NCBI GenBank assembly: GCA_945947045.1
Contig: CAMEXG010000019.1
Span: 1-17,617, forward strand
From: an uncultured Spirochaetales bacterium
Lineage (GTDB): Bacteria > Spirochaetota > Spirochaetia > Sphaerochaetales > Sphaerochaetaceae
Direction: 5' to 3'
Length of the DNA: 17,617 nt
Shown here: one piece after another, positions 7,344-15,148 of the stretch
Layout of the letters: every line of letters begins with the position of its first letter
Numbering within the stretch: the stretch's first letter is position 1
Notes under the pieces: model-generated
What the model was told of the DNA's origin: nothing
Database searches by the model: none
Seen by the model: only the letters and a program-made list of their open reading frames with translations
Made by a program: the position numbers and the translations under genes

Positions 7344-7868
7344 ATGGATTGGACTCTGGCTATAGGTAGCCTAAATTTTGGAATATTTGATCTTGTTACA
7401 ATTGTACTTGTATTAATTTCAGGCATCGCAGGAATAGCTTTGGGCTTTTCCCGTTCCGCTCTGAAAATGCTTTCATATGTTCTTTCATTTCCCTTGGCTC
7501 TTTTGTTTGTAGAGCCTTTATCTGAATTTATAAGAGAGAACATAGAGATGAAGCAAATTTGGGCAAGTCTACTCTCTTACGTCATACTCTGTCTCTTTAT
7601 CTTTCTCTTGATAAAAGGGCTTGGAAATCTTTTGGGCACAGCCTTCGAGACCCTGTCTCTTGGATGGCTTGACTCTACACTCGGTTTCTTCTTCTGTGGC
7701 TTCATTGCCTTTATGTTTGTTTTTGTCCTGTTGGAGTTGGCTTCTCTCCAGAAGTTCGTCGACCTGACACCTTTAAAGGAAAACAGCATTATCTATACAG
7801 AGTTCTTCTGTAGAGTGTTCCCGACAATAGACAGAGCATTGAAAGGAGCAATAGTTGCCATTAGATAA
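7344..7868 (+). CDS. cvpA: CvpA family membrane protein
   Basis: A 174-residue integral membrane protein of the CvpA (colicin V production) family. Four hydrophobic segments are visible at about residues 15-33, 40-60, 72-93 and 110-132. The family pattern of an N-terminal FDLVTIVLVLISGIAGIALGFSRS stretch, cut here to its pattern, followed by FVEPLSEFI, GLGNLLG and the loop LGWLDSTLGFFFCGF is clear. The biochemical function of the family is not settled; it has been linked to envelope stress and secretion. A near-perfect Shine-Dalgarno AAGGAGG (7332-7338) lies 5 nt before the ATG. It is the first gene of a six-gene run and overlaps the next gene by 14 bp. Confidence 0.88.
   Translation: MDWTLAIGSLNFGIFDLVTIVLVLISGIAGIALGFSRSALKMLSYVLSFPLALLFVEPLSEFIRENIEMKQIWASLLSYVILCLFIFLLIKGLGNLLGTAFETLSLGWLDSTLGFFFCGFIAFMFVFVLLELASLQKFVDLTPLKENSIIYTEFFCRVFPTIDRALKGAIVAIR
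7844..7848 (+). promoter_or_regulatory. Ribosome binding site fixing the TTG start of the delta prime gene
   Basis: AGGAG (core 7844-7848) lies 6 nt before TTG 7855 and inside the end of cvpA. No in-frame ATG is near, so this site decides the start. Confidence 0.7.
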
Positions 7869-9012
7869 CCTATTACGCATTCAGAATAAGACCGCTTCAG
7901 ATATTCTGCACAGCTACTCCTCTGGGCTTCTTCCCCAATCCTTACTATTCTACGGTCCTAAAAATTCCGGACGTCTTACAGGAGCCATGGACCTTTCTTT
8001 CTTTTTGACGGGAAATGAAGAGAATAGGGATATTCTACGGTCCAATTCCATCATCTATCTTCCCTTCAGGGAGTTGGGAGGAAGAATAAAAACCGCCTTG
8101 GAGTTGTTTAAAACTCAGAAGACAAGAAGCGCCAGGTTATTCCTGATTGAGAGTGTAAGGTTGACACTGATGCAGTATCATCCTGCGCTCTCTGTATCTG
8201 CAAGTAGCACATCTAGTCAATACTTTTCCCTTGCAGGAGAAATAGACGAAGTTCTGTTGAGGGCGGAGGATAATAGAGATTACAGCGATAAAGAGATCAA
8301 TGAAATAGTAAAAAGCGTGGAGCGTTGTCTCGATCCTCGTTTTCTGTATTGCGGCAAAAAAAATCCAAGTGCTGTGTCTATAGATCAGATCAGAGCTGTT
8401 CAAGAGTATTTTTCACAGCTGGGAGAAGAGAAAGTCGTAGTATTTGAGAATGTGGAGGATGCAACCGACGGAGCAAAGAACAGCTTGTTGAAGATGCTGG
8501 AGGAACCGGAGGAGAAGAGCCACATGATTCTTCTTTCTTCCAATCCTCAGAAACTATTGGAGACTATTCTATCCAGAGTAAGAAAGTTTCAATTTCCTCC
8601 ATTGGGGGAGAAAAAGACGGCCACTCTGATCAAAGAAAAATTCGGAGTATGGGAGGAGTATCCATCCTTCGACTCATTCTTCTTTGAAAAGGGAAGTGGA
8701 GAAGAATCAAGAAGAGAGTTTGATAAAGACTTGGATGCGGTATCTGAAGCTCTGATACTGTCCAAGCCTCTCGTTGGAGAAAAAGAAGAAGAGATTCTGA
8801 CTTCATTGGAAAAACTCTCTGCTTGGAGCCATTTTGTGGAAAGTTTGTTATATTTATTGGAAAATGCTTGGAAAGAGGGAAGGATCAGCAGCATCAATGC
8901 GAAGAAAAAAGCTGAGATCCTAAACTCATATTCCATCTCCACCGATGTATATAACATGGGGCAGAGAATGGCCTTTGATTTACTTTTAAGGGAGGCAATC
9001 AGTGTCAAATAG
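7855..9012 (+). CDS. holB: DNA polymerase III delta prime subunit (clamp-loader AAA+ protein)
   Basis: A 385-residue clamp-loader subunit related to HolB/DnaX. The N-terminal half has the loader pattern: PQSLLFYGPKNSGR (27-40) where an active ATPase would have GxxGxGKT, so the P-loop is degenerate, as is usual for delta prime. The central part has SIDQIRAVQEYF, VVVFENVEDATDGAKNSLLKMLEEP, cut here to its family pattern, and LLSSNPQKLLETILSRVRKFQF. The usual SRC arginine-finger motif reads SRV. Between about residues 95 and 170 is an insertion that contains CLDPRFLYC. The C-terminal helical region (290-385) is poorly conserved. It starts with TTG, overlaps cvpA by 14 bp and overlaps the kinase gene by 11 bp. 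The role in loading the sliding clamp is family knowledge. Confidence 0.85.
   Translation: MPLDNLLRIQNKTASDILHSYSSGLLPQSLLFYGPKNSGRLTGAMDLSFFLTGNEENRDILRSNSIIYLPFRELGGRIKTALELFKTQKTRSARLFLIESVRLTLMQYHPALSVSASSTSSQYFSLAGEIDEVLLRAEDNRDYSDKEINEIVKSVERCLDPRFLYCGKKNPSAVSIDQIRAVQEYFSQLGEEKVVVFENVEDATDGAKNSLLKMLEEPEEKSHMILLSSNPQKLLETILSRVRKFQFPPLGEKKTATLIKEKFGVWEEYPSFDSFFFEKGSGEESRREFDKDLDAVSEALILSKPLVGEKEEEILTSLEKLSAWSHFVESLLYLLENAWKEGRISSINAKKKAEILNSYSISTDVYNMGQRMAFDLLLREAISVK
8988..8995 (+). promoter_or_regulatory. Ribosome binding site fixing the GTG start of the histidine kinase
   Basis: AAGGGAGG (8988-8995) lies 6 nt before GTG 9002, within the end of the delta prime gene. It is the only good site near the N-terminus and supports the GTG start. 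Confidence 0.7.
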
Positions 9013-10177
9013 ATTACTTAGAAGGGTGTCTGAAGATCTTTCTTCATGCCCCGAAAAGGAGTTGAAGAATCTAATATTGCAGGCCCTGGAGGAGAGCGAC
9101 ATATATTCTGCTCTCTTTAATAGCCTAGATGAGGGGCATGTAATAATCGATGAAAAGGGCGTTGTGGTAATGGCCAATCAACGGGTCTTTTCCCTTGTCC
9201 CTTATCAGAGAAAGTATAGAAACCGTCCTTTGGAGGGTATGACACTGAGAGAGTGTATCTCAGACGAAGACCTGTGTAGCTATGTGGAAAATGTAATAAA
9301 AGGTGAAGACAAGGGGGAGAAGAGAGACTTCACTATTCAAGTCGGAGCTGAACTCAGGACTCTGAGAGTCTCTTTCCGTCGCCTCTATTCCACATCAAAC
9401 CAATATATGGATATTATCATATCCGACATCTCGGAAGATATAAGAAAAGAGACAAGGCTCAGAAGAAGCGAGAGTCTGGCAAGTATGACTACCATGGCTG
9501 CAGGAGTCGCCCATGAGATAAAGAATCCTCTGGCAGCCATGCAGATTCATACTCAGCTTATGAGGAAAGCATTTCAGCGTTATGGATCTTTGGATGAAGA
9601 GAAGGCTGACAAGTACTTGGCTGTAATAGAAGAGGAGACTGAGCACTTGAATAAAATAGCTGTGGATTTCCTATATGCAGTAAAACCTTTGGATGTTGAA
9701 TTGAGACTAGGCTCTCTAAATGAAGAGATCGATGAAGTGGTATCTTTCCTTCTACCCGAGGCGGAGGAGAAGAAGATAAGTGTAGAGACGAAGCTGGATT
9801 CATTTATCCCGAGGATTGAGTTTGACGCCAGACTGGTGAAGCAAGCTCTGTTGAACCTAGTACAGAACGCCTTTGCTGCAATGAATGATGGAGGAAAACT
9901 CCTTATCTACAGCAAGAACGAAGGTGACTTCATTTCATTGAGAATAAAGGATACAGGTTGTGGTATTCCTGAAGAGAAGCTATCTAAGATATTCGAGCCT
10001 TATTTCACCACCAAAGCCAGCGGCACCGGGCTGGGACTGACCCTTGTCTATAAAATAATGAAAGAGCACAATGGCGACATCCATGTGAAAAGTGAAGTGG
10101 GGAAAGGCACTGAGTTTATCCTTGAGTTCCCTGTCCCTGTAAGTGAAAGAAAGGCGTTGGAAGGAGGAAAAGAGTGA
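9002..10177 (+). CDS. Cytosolic NtrB/AtoS-type sensor histidine kinase
   Basis: A 391-residue sensor kinase without any membrane helix, so it should sense an internal signal. Residues 33-148 form a PAS-like domain (IIDEKGVVVMANQRVF). The HisKA domain follows, with phospho-acceptor His171 in AAGVAHEIKNPLAAM. The ATPase domain has the N box around Asn289 (LLNLVQNAF), G1 DTGCGIP (317-323), F box FEPYFTT (331-337) and G2 GTGLGL (341-346). All catalytic motifs look intact. The kinase is of the NtrB class, which partners sigma-54 activators, and exactly such an activator overlaps its stop by 4 bp (GTGA). The start is GTG. The signal is unknown; the AtoS name used in treponemes does not prove a role in acetoacetate metabolism. 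Confidence 0.92.
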   Translation: MSNRLLRRVSEDLSSCPEKELKNLILQALEESDIYSALFNSLDEGHVIIDEKGVVVMANQRVFSLVPYQRKYRNRPLEGMTLRECISDEDLCSYVENVIKGEDKGEKRDFTIQVGAELRTLRVSFRRLYSTSNQYMDIIISDISEDIRKETRLRRSESLASMTTMAAGVAHEIKNPLAAMQIHTQLMRKAFQRYGSLDEEKADKYLAVIEEETEHLNKIAVDFLYAVKPLDVELRLGSLNEEIDEVVSFLLPEAEEKKISVETKLDSFIPRIEFDARLVKQALLNLVQNAFAAMNDGGKLLIYSKNEGDFISLRIKDTGCGIPEEKLSKIFEPYFTTKASGTGLGLTLVYKIMKEHNGDIHVKSEVGKGTEFILEFPVPVSERKALEGGKE

Positions 10178-11538
10178 AGACAATACTAATTGTGGATGAT
10201 GAAAAAAACATTGTCAGCGGTCTCGAAGAAGCGTTTACTCTTGAGTCCTATAATGTCTTGACGGCTTATGACGGAAAAGAGGCTTGGGATAAAGTCAACA
10301 CTAATAACGTCGATCTTGTCATTACAGATTTGAGAATGCCCATGATGAACGGCAACGAGCTGGTGGAGAAGATAAGCTCCTCTTATCCCACGCTTCCTGT
10401 AATTGTACTTACCGGTCATGGAACAATAGAGACGGCTGTGGAGTCTATGAGACGAGGGGCCGTAGATTTCTTTACGAAGCCTGTCGACCTGGATAAGCTC
10501 TTCCTTGTCGTAAAAAAATGTCTTGCAAACAGCGAACTTCAGGAACAAAACAAAAAACTTACCGAAGAGATAGAGAAGCTTAAGAATCAGCAGAAATACT
10601 CCAAAATAATCGGTAAGAGCGGAAAGGTGGCAGCACTGATGGAGACAATCAACCAAGTTGCTCCTAGTAAGGCCACTGTACTTATCACAGGTGAAAGCGG
10701 AACAGGAAAGGAACTGGTTGCAGACGCCATCGAATCTCTATCCAATCGTCACGGCAAGCCTTTTATCAAGGTGCACTGTGCTTCCCTTTCATCTACTCTC
10801 CTTGAGTCTGAACTTTTCGGACATGAAAAGGGAGCCTTCACAGGTGCAACTTCACAGAAAAAAGGTCGATTCGAGCTTGCTGACGGAGGAACTCTATTCT
10901 TGGATGAAATCGGTGAGATTGACGCTCAGACACAAGTGAAGCTCTTGAGAGTCCTGCAGGAGAGAGAGTTTGAAAGGGTAGGCGGCGAAAAAACAATAAG
11001 CGTGGACGTAAGAGTAATTGCAGCCACAAATAGGGATCTGAAAGAAGAAGTAAGAAAAGGTAACTTCAGGGAGGATTTATACTTTAGACTGGCTGTTGTG
11101 GAAATCGGCGTTCCACCTCTTAGGGAAAGAAAAGAAGACATCGACCTGTTGTCCCTTTCCTTTGTAAAGGAAGTTGCAAAGGAAAACGGAAGGGAAATAG
11201 ACGGTATTTCACCTCATGCAAGAAAAGCCCTCTTCAGCTACTCCTGGCCGGGAAACATAAGGGAGTTGAAAAACTGTATGGAGAGCGCTGTAGTCATGGC
11301 CAAGGGTAAGACTATTGAATATGACGACCTACCTTCCCATATAAGAGGTGAAAGCGAGAAGGAAAAATCTATTTCTCTTGATCTTCCTATTACTATGGAG
11401 GACGCAGAGAAAGCTATTATCCTGGAGACCATCTCTTTTGCAGGAGGCAATAAGACGAAGGCTGCGGAAATACTGGGAATCGGAAGAAAGACATTACATA
11501 GAAAACTCTCTGAATGGAAGGTCGCCGATGACGATTGA
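10174..11538 (+). CDS. NtrC/AtoC-type sigma-54-dependent response regulator
   Basis: A 454-residue transcription activator with three domains. The receiver (1-115) has the acidic pair Asp8-Asp9, phospho-acceptor Asp52, Thr80 and Lys102. A coiled linker (118-142) leads to the AAA+ domain, with Walker A GESGTGKE (173-180), the sigma-54-contacting loop GAFTGA (220-225) and Walker B TLFLDEIGEI (240-249). A Fis-type helix-turn-helix is at the C-terminus (NKTKAAEILGIGRKTLHRKL). All key residues are present, so it should open sigma-54 promoters when phosphorylated by the adjacent kinase. The GTG start has a perfect AAGGAGG at 10161-10167. It overlaps the helicase gene by 11 bp. No sigma-54 promoter was found in this window, so its targets lie elsewhere. 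Confidence 0.95.
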   Translation: MKTILIVDDEKNIVSGLEEAFTLESYNVLTAYDGKEAWDKVNTNNVDLVITDLRMPMMNGNELVEKISSSYPTLPVIVLTGHGTIETAVESMRRGAVDFFTKPVDLDKLFLVVKKCLANSELQEQNKKLTEEIEKLKNQQKYSKIIGKSGKVAALMETINQVAPSKATVLITGESGTGKELVADAIESLSNRHGKPFIKVHCASLSSTLLESELFGHEKGAFTGATSQKKGRFELADGGTLFLDEIGEIDAQTQVKLLRVLQEREFERVGGEKTISVDVRVIAATNRDLKEEVRKGNFREDLYFRLAVVEIGVPPLRERKEDIDLLSLSFVKEVAKENGREIDGISPHARKALFSYSWPGNIRELKNCMESAVVMAKGKTIEYDDLPSHIRGESEKEKSISLDLPITMEDAEKAIILETISFAGGNKTKAAEILGIGRKTLHRKLSEWKVADDD

Positions 11539-13606
11539 GGATGTATTCTCACCCTTTGGCATTTTAAAGGATAAGCTGGGTCAATATACATACAGGGAAG
11601 ACCAGGAGAAGATGGCGACCTTGGTTGAGACTGCCTTTGAAAACGGTGTTCCTGCAGTAATTGAAGCTGGAACAGGTATCGGTAAATCATTCGCCTACCT
11701 TGTTCCTTCTTTCCTTCTTCTAAAGAGGGATCCTGATGCAAGGGTGATTGTCGCCACAAGTACTATCCCCTTACAGAAGCAGCTGTACGATAAAGATGTG
11801 CCCTTTTTGGTCGACGCCCTCTCCATGGACCCAAAAGTTGCGATTCTCTATGGTAGGGCGAACTATCTTTGCCTTCGAAAATATAGGGCTCAGGAGGCGG
11901 AGACATCTCTTCTTACAGAAGACAAAAACTCAGGGGAAGGTAAGCTGAGGGCTTGGGTTGAGTCTACGACTACAGGTAGCAGATCTGATATTACAGACAG
12001 TAGGGTAGCTTATCTCGTAAAAGATCTCATGAGCGACGAAGACGACTGCTTGGGTCGGACTTGTCCATTCTACGACCAGTGTTTTTTTTACAGAGCCAGA
12101 AAAAACGCCCAAAGCGCAAGTCTTATCATTACAAACCACCACATAGTTTTGTCCGATGCCGAGATAAGGTGGGAGAATGGTGAAGACTTTTCTTTACCCA
12201 CCATACTTCCGGGTTATACACACTTGGTCATAGATGAAGCCCACCATATTGAGAGTGAAGCAACAGATTCCTTCAGTAATAAATACTCATTGGCTCAAGT
12301 GAGATTCAATTGTGACAGCTTGAAGAGAAAAATGGGGAGGTATGGGAACATCAGCCTCATAGAGTTTTTGTCCCCATATGAAAGGGAGGACGCAAAGGGT
12401 GAGGGTAGGCTACTAATAAAGGCATTGGAATCCTTGGTAAGTGAAGCTGAGGAGTATGACGTTCTGTTAAAAAGAGTCTTCACCTGTTTTTCTGATCGAA
12501 GAGCCATGCTGATGAGGGAAGAGTTTTTCGTTAGATTCAGAAATACAATAAGTGTGGGGGAAGAAATCGCCCTTATGATGAGAAATCTAGGCGAGAGGAT
12601 CATGAGCATTTGGGAAAGCGACAAAGAGGAGGTCAGGCAATATATCGACAGAGCAAGTAGATATGGCTCCGCCCTCTGCTTTTTATCCGATGTGCTACGT
12701 TCTTGGATCCGCTTTAATGATTATGAGAATTATATTCCTTATGTAACTGACGGTCCCGATGGATCTCCCATAATCTCCATCGCCCCCATGGAAGTCGGAC
12801 CTAAACTAAAGGAAAGGCTTGTGGATAAACTTGAGAGTCTCATTTATTGCTCTGCAACTCTCAGTGTAGGCAGGAGTTTCGATTATTTTGCAAAGAGATC
12901 TGGCTTGGAGGGAAATAACTTGGTCCTCAAAGGCTTATATCCTTCCCCCTTCGATTTCCAGCACCAGCTCTTGTATCTCATACCACAGGACGGAAGGGAA
13001 TGGAAGAAAAATGATGAGAGTTATGCCGATTACGCTTCTTCTATTATTAAAGATTCTATTCTCTCAAGCGGAGGCGGAGCGCTTGTTCTCTTTACTTCTT
13101 TTTCAATGATGAATGAAGTCTACGATAAAGTCTCCAAGGAAATCGGGGAGGATATGGAGCTATTACTGCAGAATCCCAGTACCAGCAGACATGTACTCTT
13201 AAACAGATTCAAGAAAAGCCAGGACGCCTCTCTTTTCGCCACATCTTCCTTCTGGGAAGGAATAGATGCTCCGGGTAATACCCTGAGACTAGTAATAATA
13301 GTGAAGCTTCCCTTTGAAGTTCCCTCCGACCCCATAATAATGGCTCGTTCCAGATACATAGATATGCATAGCGAGAAGGGGTCTTTCATGACCCTGACAG
13401 TACCTAATGCCGTAATAAAGATGAAACAGGGAGTAGGAAGACTGATTAGAAACGAAGAGGACAAAGGCATTGTCATGATACTTGACGGCAGAATCGTAAA
13501 AAAAGGATATAGATTCATGATGTTCTCTTCTCTTCCCGACGGATACTATCCTGAAGATACTATGGTTGAAAATATTCCTTCTAAAATAGAGAATTTCCTG
13601 TATTGA
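11528..13606 (+). CDS. dinG: DinG-like iron-sulfur DNA helicase (superfamily 2, XPD-like)
   Basis: A 692-residue 5'-3' helicase related to DinG/YoaA, likely in repair of replication obstacles. The start is ATG 11528, after GGAAGG at 11516-11521 with 6-nt spacing; the frame is open further upstream, but that part lies over the regulator gene and is not family sequence. Walker A is EAGTGIGKS (46-54). Four cysteines that fit the Fe-S cluster are Cys115 (NYLCLRKY), Cys174, Cys179 and Cys185. The DEAH box is at 236-239 (VIDEAHHIE). The second motor domain shows SATL, FWEGIDAPG and the motif VI GVGRLIRNEEDKG. It overlaps the regulator by 11 bp, and the next gene begins 7 bp after its stop. Length and motifs fit an intact enzyme. 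Confidence 0.92.
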   Translation: MTIEDVFSPFGILKDKLGQYTYREDQEKMATLVETAFENGVPAVIEAGTGIGKSFAYLVPSFLLLKRDPDARVIVATSTIPLQKQLYDKDVPFLVDALSMDPKVAILYGRANYLCLRKYRAQEAETSLLTEDKNSGEGKLRAWVESTTTGSRSDITDSRVAYLVKDLMSDEDDCLGRTCPFYDQCFFYRARKNAQSASLIITNHHIVLSDAEIRWENGEDFSLPTILPGYTHLVIDEAHHIESEATDSFSNKYSLAQVRFNCDSLKRKMGRYGNISLIEFLSPYEREDAKGEGRLLIKALESLVSEAEEYDVLLKRVFTCFSDRRAMLMREEFFVRFRNTISVGEEIALMMRNLGERIMSIWESDKEEVRQYIDRASRYGSALCFLSDVLRSWIRFNDYENYIPYVTDGPDGSPIISIAPMEVGPKLKERLVDKLESLIYCSATLSVGRSFDYFAKRSGLEGNNLVLKGLYPSPFDFQHQLLYLIPQDGREWKKNDESYADYASSIIKDSILSSGGGALVLFTSFSMMNEVYDKVSKEIGEDMELLLQNPSTSRHVLLNRFKKSQDASLFATSSFWEGIDAPGNTLRLVIIVKLPFEVPSDPIIMARSRYIDMHSEKGSFMTLTVPNAVIKMKQGVGRLIRNEEDKGIVMILDGRIVKKGYRFMMFSSLPDGYYPEDTMVENIPSKIENFLY

Positions 13607-13613
13607 GGGAGTT

Positions 13614-14648
13614 ATGGACAGAGATGAAGTAAACATAAAGACAAACGGTTTCCATGCCTTCCGTACCGGATGGCCTCTCTATGGCAACTCTATATTTCGT
13701 GACAAAGTGGAAATAGTTACAAACGGAAGGGGCAGGATAATAGGGGTTACCAATCCTTTGTCCCTTATCTATGCAGTGATACCGACCTCGGCAGAAGGAA
13801 TACAGATATTGGAGATAGGTAAAAATGCATTCTCAGAGTGTAAGAATCTTAGGTCCATTAAGTTTTCCCAGAACCTGGAGTATTGTGCCGAGGGTGCGTT
13901 CTCTGGAACAGAAAGCCTAGAGGAGTGTGTGTTTACTTCCACCGATATTGAATTTGGTGAGGGGGTGTTTTCTTCTTCCGGAATAAAGAGTTTTTCTTTT
14001 CCATCAAAATCCACTGAAGTTCCTGCGAAATTCTTTCAAGATGCAAAGCGACTTTTTTCAGTTTCTCTACCTGTAGATTTATATAAAATAGGGAAGCTTT
14101 CATTTTCCGGCACTAAAAGTCTCAGAAGTATAGACCTGGGGTTCCTGATTAAAGAAATCCCCGACGGAGCATTCTTGGGCAGCGCCATAGAATCCATCTC
14201 TCTTCCTCACTCTATAGAGCGTATCGGAGTTGCAGCCTTCTCCAAGGCATATAATCTATATTCCATATGGTATGATGGAGTAAAAGATGAGTTCAGGAAT
14301 ATATCTTTTGGTCGCAATTGGAATAACGGCATCAGGAAAGATGCTGTCCTATATATAAAGAACAGTAGGGGAGGCTGGATTAATGCCTTCAGCCAGGATA
14401 GGAAAGAAAAAGAAGAGAAGGAGAATAAAAAGGAAGAAGAGCTTGGAAAAAACTTGAAAACTCTTGGCTTCGACTCCCTTCCGCCTATTGAAGAGCTGAA
14501 TAAGCGTTATAGGCTTTTGTCCCGCAAATTCCATCCTGATACAATATCATCTCTCGGCTTAGATCAAGAATATATAGAGTTTGCTTCAAGACGCTTTCAA
14601 GAGATACATGAAGCATACCTATATATAATAGAGAACATAAAAAAATGA
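13614..14648 (+). CDS. BspA-type leucine-rich-repeat protein with C-terminal J domain
   Basis: A 344-residue protein with an unusual domain order. Residues 60-250 hold about seven LRR_5 (BspA-like) units of roughly 22-24 residues, with motifs such as IGKNAFSECKNLRSI, CAEGAFSGTESLEE, IGKLSFSGTKSLRSI and IPDGAFLGSAIESI. Residues 262-280 are a Lys/Glu linker. Residues 281-344 look like a J domain: a helix IEELNKRYRLLSRKF, the HPD motif at 307-309 and a third helix ASRRFQEIHEAYLYI. The HPD motif is what stimulates DnaK ATPase in known J proteins. No signal peptide or membrane helix is visible, so it is probably cytosolic, unlike most BspA proteins. GAGGGAG at 13605-13611 serves as ribosome binding site. 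It is last in the operon. Client choice by the LRR part is inference. Confidence 0.82.
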   Translation: MDRDEVNIKTNGFHAFRTGWPLYGNSIFRDKVEIVTNGRGRIIGVTNPLSLIYAVIPTSAEGIQILEIGKNAFSECKNLRSIKFSQNLEYCAEGAFSGTESLEECVFTSTDIEFGEGVFSSSGIKSFSFPSKSTEVPAKFFQDAKRLFSVSLPVDLYKIGKLSFSGTKSLRSIDLGFLIKEIPDGAFLGSAIESISLPHSIERIGVAAFSKAYNLYSIWYDGVKDEFRNISFGRNWNNGIRKDAVLYIKNSRGGWINAFSQDRKEKEEKENKKEEELGKNLKTLGFDSLPPIEELNKRYRLLSRKFHPDTISSLGLDQEYIEFASRRFQEIHEAYLYIIENIKK

Positions 14649-14665
14649 GGGAATTACTTCCCTCA
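14639..14665 (-). terminator. Intrinsic terminator of groES
   Basis: A perfect 8-bp stem TGAGGGAA/TTCCCTCA (14646-14653 with 14658-14665) has a 4-nt loop. On the minus strand it is followed by seven T (14639-14645). The stop of the LRR/J gene is inside the stem. On the plus strand there is no T-run, so termination there is doubtful. Confidence 0.8.
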
Positions 14666-14686
14666 TCAGCTCCTCTTGTCTAATGA

Positions 14687-14950
14687 TTACTCAATGACAG
14701 CAAGGATATCGCCGGCACCGAGGATGAGATACTCCTCTCCATTGTCCTTGATCTGTGTGCCTGCATATTTGTCATGTAGAACCTGCTGGCCGACTTTGAC
14801 CTTGATAGATTCGTCGTCGCCTACAGCTACTACAGTAGCAATCTGTGTCTTTTCCTGTGCTGTCTGAGGAATAAAGAGTCCCCCTGCTGTCTTGGTCTCT
14901 GCTTCCTTAGCCTTAAGAAGAACTCTGTCTCCAAGTGGAATAATCTTCAT
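14687..14950 (-). CDS. groES: Co-chaperonin GroES
   Basis: An 87-residue GroES (Cpn10), the lid of the GroEL folding chamber. It begins MKIIPLGDRVLLK and has the mobile loop ETKTAGGLFIP, the strand ATVVAVGDD, the segment VKVGQQVLHDKYAG and the ending EEYLILGAGDILAVIE, all typical. An AGAGGT site precedes the ATG. groEL is not adjacent on either side, so the two subunits are encoded apart. No CIRCE repeat (TTAGCACTC/GAGTGCTAA) is visible upstream; a different promoter with a 9-bp box is described separately. Confidence 0.97.
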   Translation of the reverse strand: MKIIPLGDRVLLKAKEAETKTAGGLFIPQTAQEKTQIATVVAVGDDESIKVKVGQQVLHDKYAGTQIKDNGEEYLILGAGDILAVIE

Positions 14951-15006
14951 TTTCTATACCTCTTGTTATAAGTTTTCTATTTTAGATGTGTTTAACCACA
15001 AGTGAA

Positions 15007-15035
15007 AATATAACTAGAGAGTAGTGTATCGACAA
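15007..15035 (-). promoter_or_regulatory. Sigma-70-type promoter of groES
   Basis: On the minus strand TTGTCG (15030-15035), a 17-bp spacer and TATATT (15007-15012) form a good promoter (four and five of six matches). Transcription would start near 15000, about 50 nt before groES. The -35 is part of the box GCTCTTGTC. Confidence 0.6.
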
Positions 15036-15118
15036 GAGCAAAATGATAAGTTTTCTTTTTTCTCTTTTCTTTTTTTATTTCAAAAATATGTGGAAAAAAT
15101 GTAGATTCGGCTCTTGTC
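15031..15118. repeat. Inverted 9-bp boxes on two divergent -35 regions
   Basis: GACAAGAGC (15031-15039) and its exact inverse GCTCTTGTC (15110-15118) each cover the -35 region of one of the divergent promoters for groES and the small unknown gene. The 70 bp between them are T-rich on the plus strand. This may be a shared regulatory element or a species-specific -35 extension. Confidence 0.45.
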
Positions 15119-15141
15119 ATATGAAGAATCGTTATTATCTT
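15114..15141 (+). promoter_or_regulatory. Candidate promoter of the small unknown gene
   Basis: TTGTCA (15114-15119), a 16-bp spacer and TATCTT (15136-15141). Transcription would begin close to the ATG at 15149, giving a nearly leaderless mRNA, which fits the lack of a Shine-Dalgarno there. Confidence 0.4.
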
Positions 15142-15148
15142 TATAGCA

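Noticed and set aside
11348..11527. A 60-codon upstream extension of the DinG-like reading frame
   Set aside because: It overlaps the HTH end of the response regulator, encodes no helicase-like sequence, and a ribosome binding site with ATG at 11528 fits better.
14673..14680. A third CTCTTGTC downstream of groES
   Set aside because: It lies between the groES stop and its terminator, not at a promoter, and the sequence is AAGAG-rich, so chance is likely.
14951..15148. A CIRCE heat-shock operator upstream of groES
   Set aside because: No TTAGCACTC-N9-GAGTGCTAA or near match is visible on either strand.
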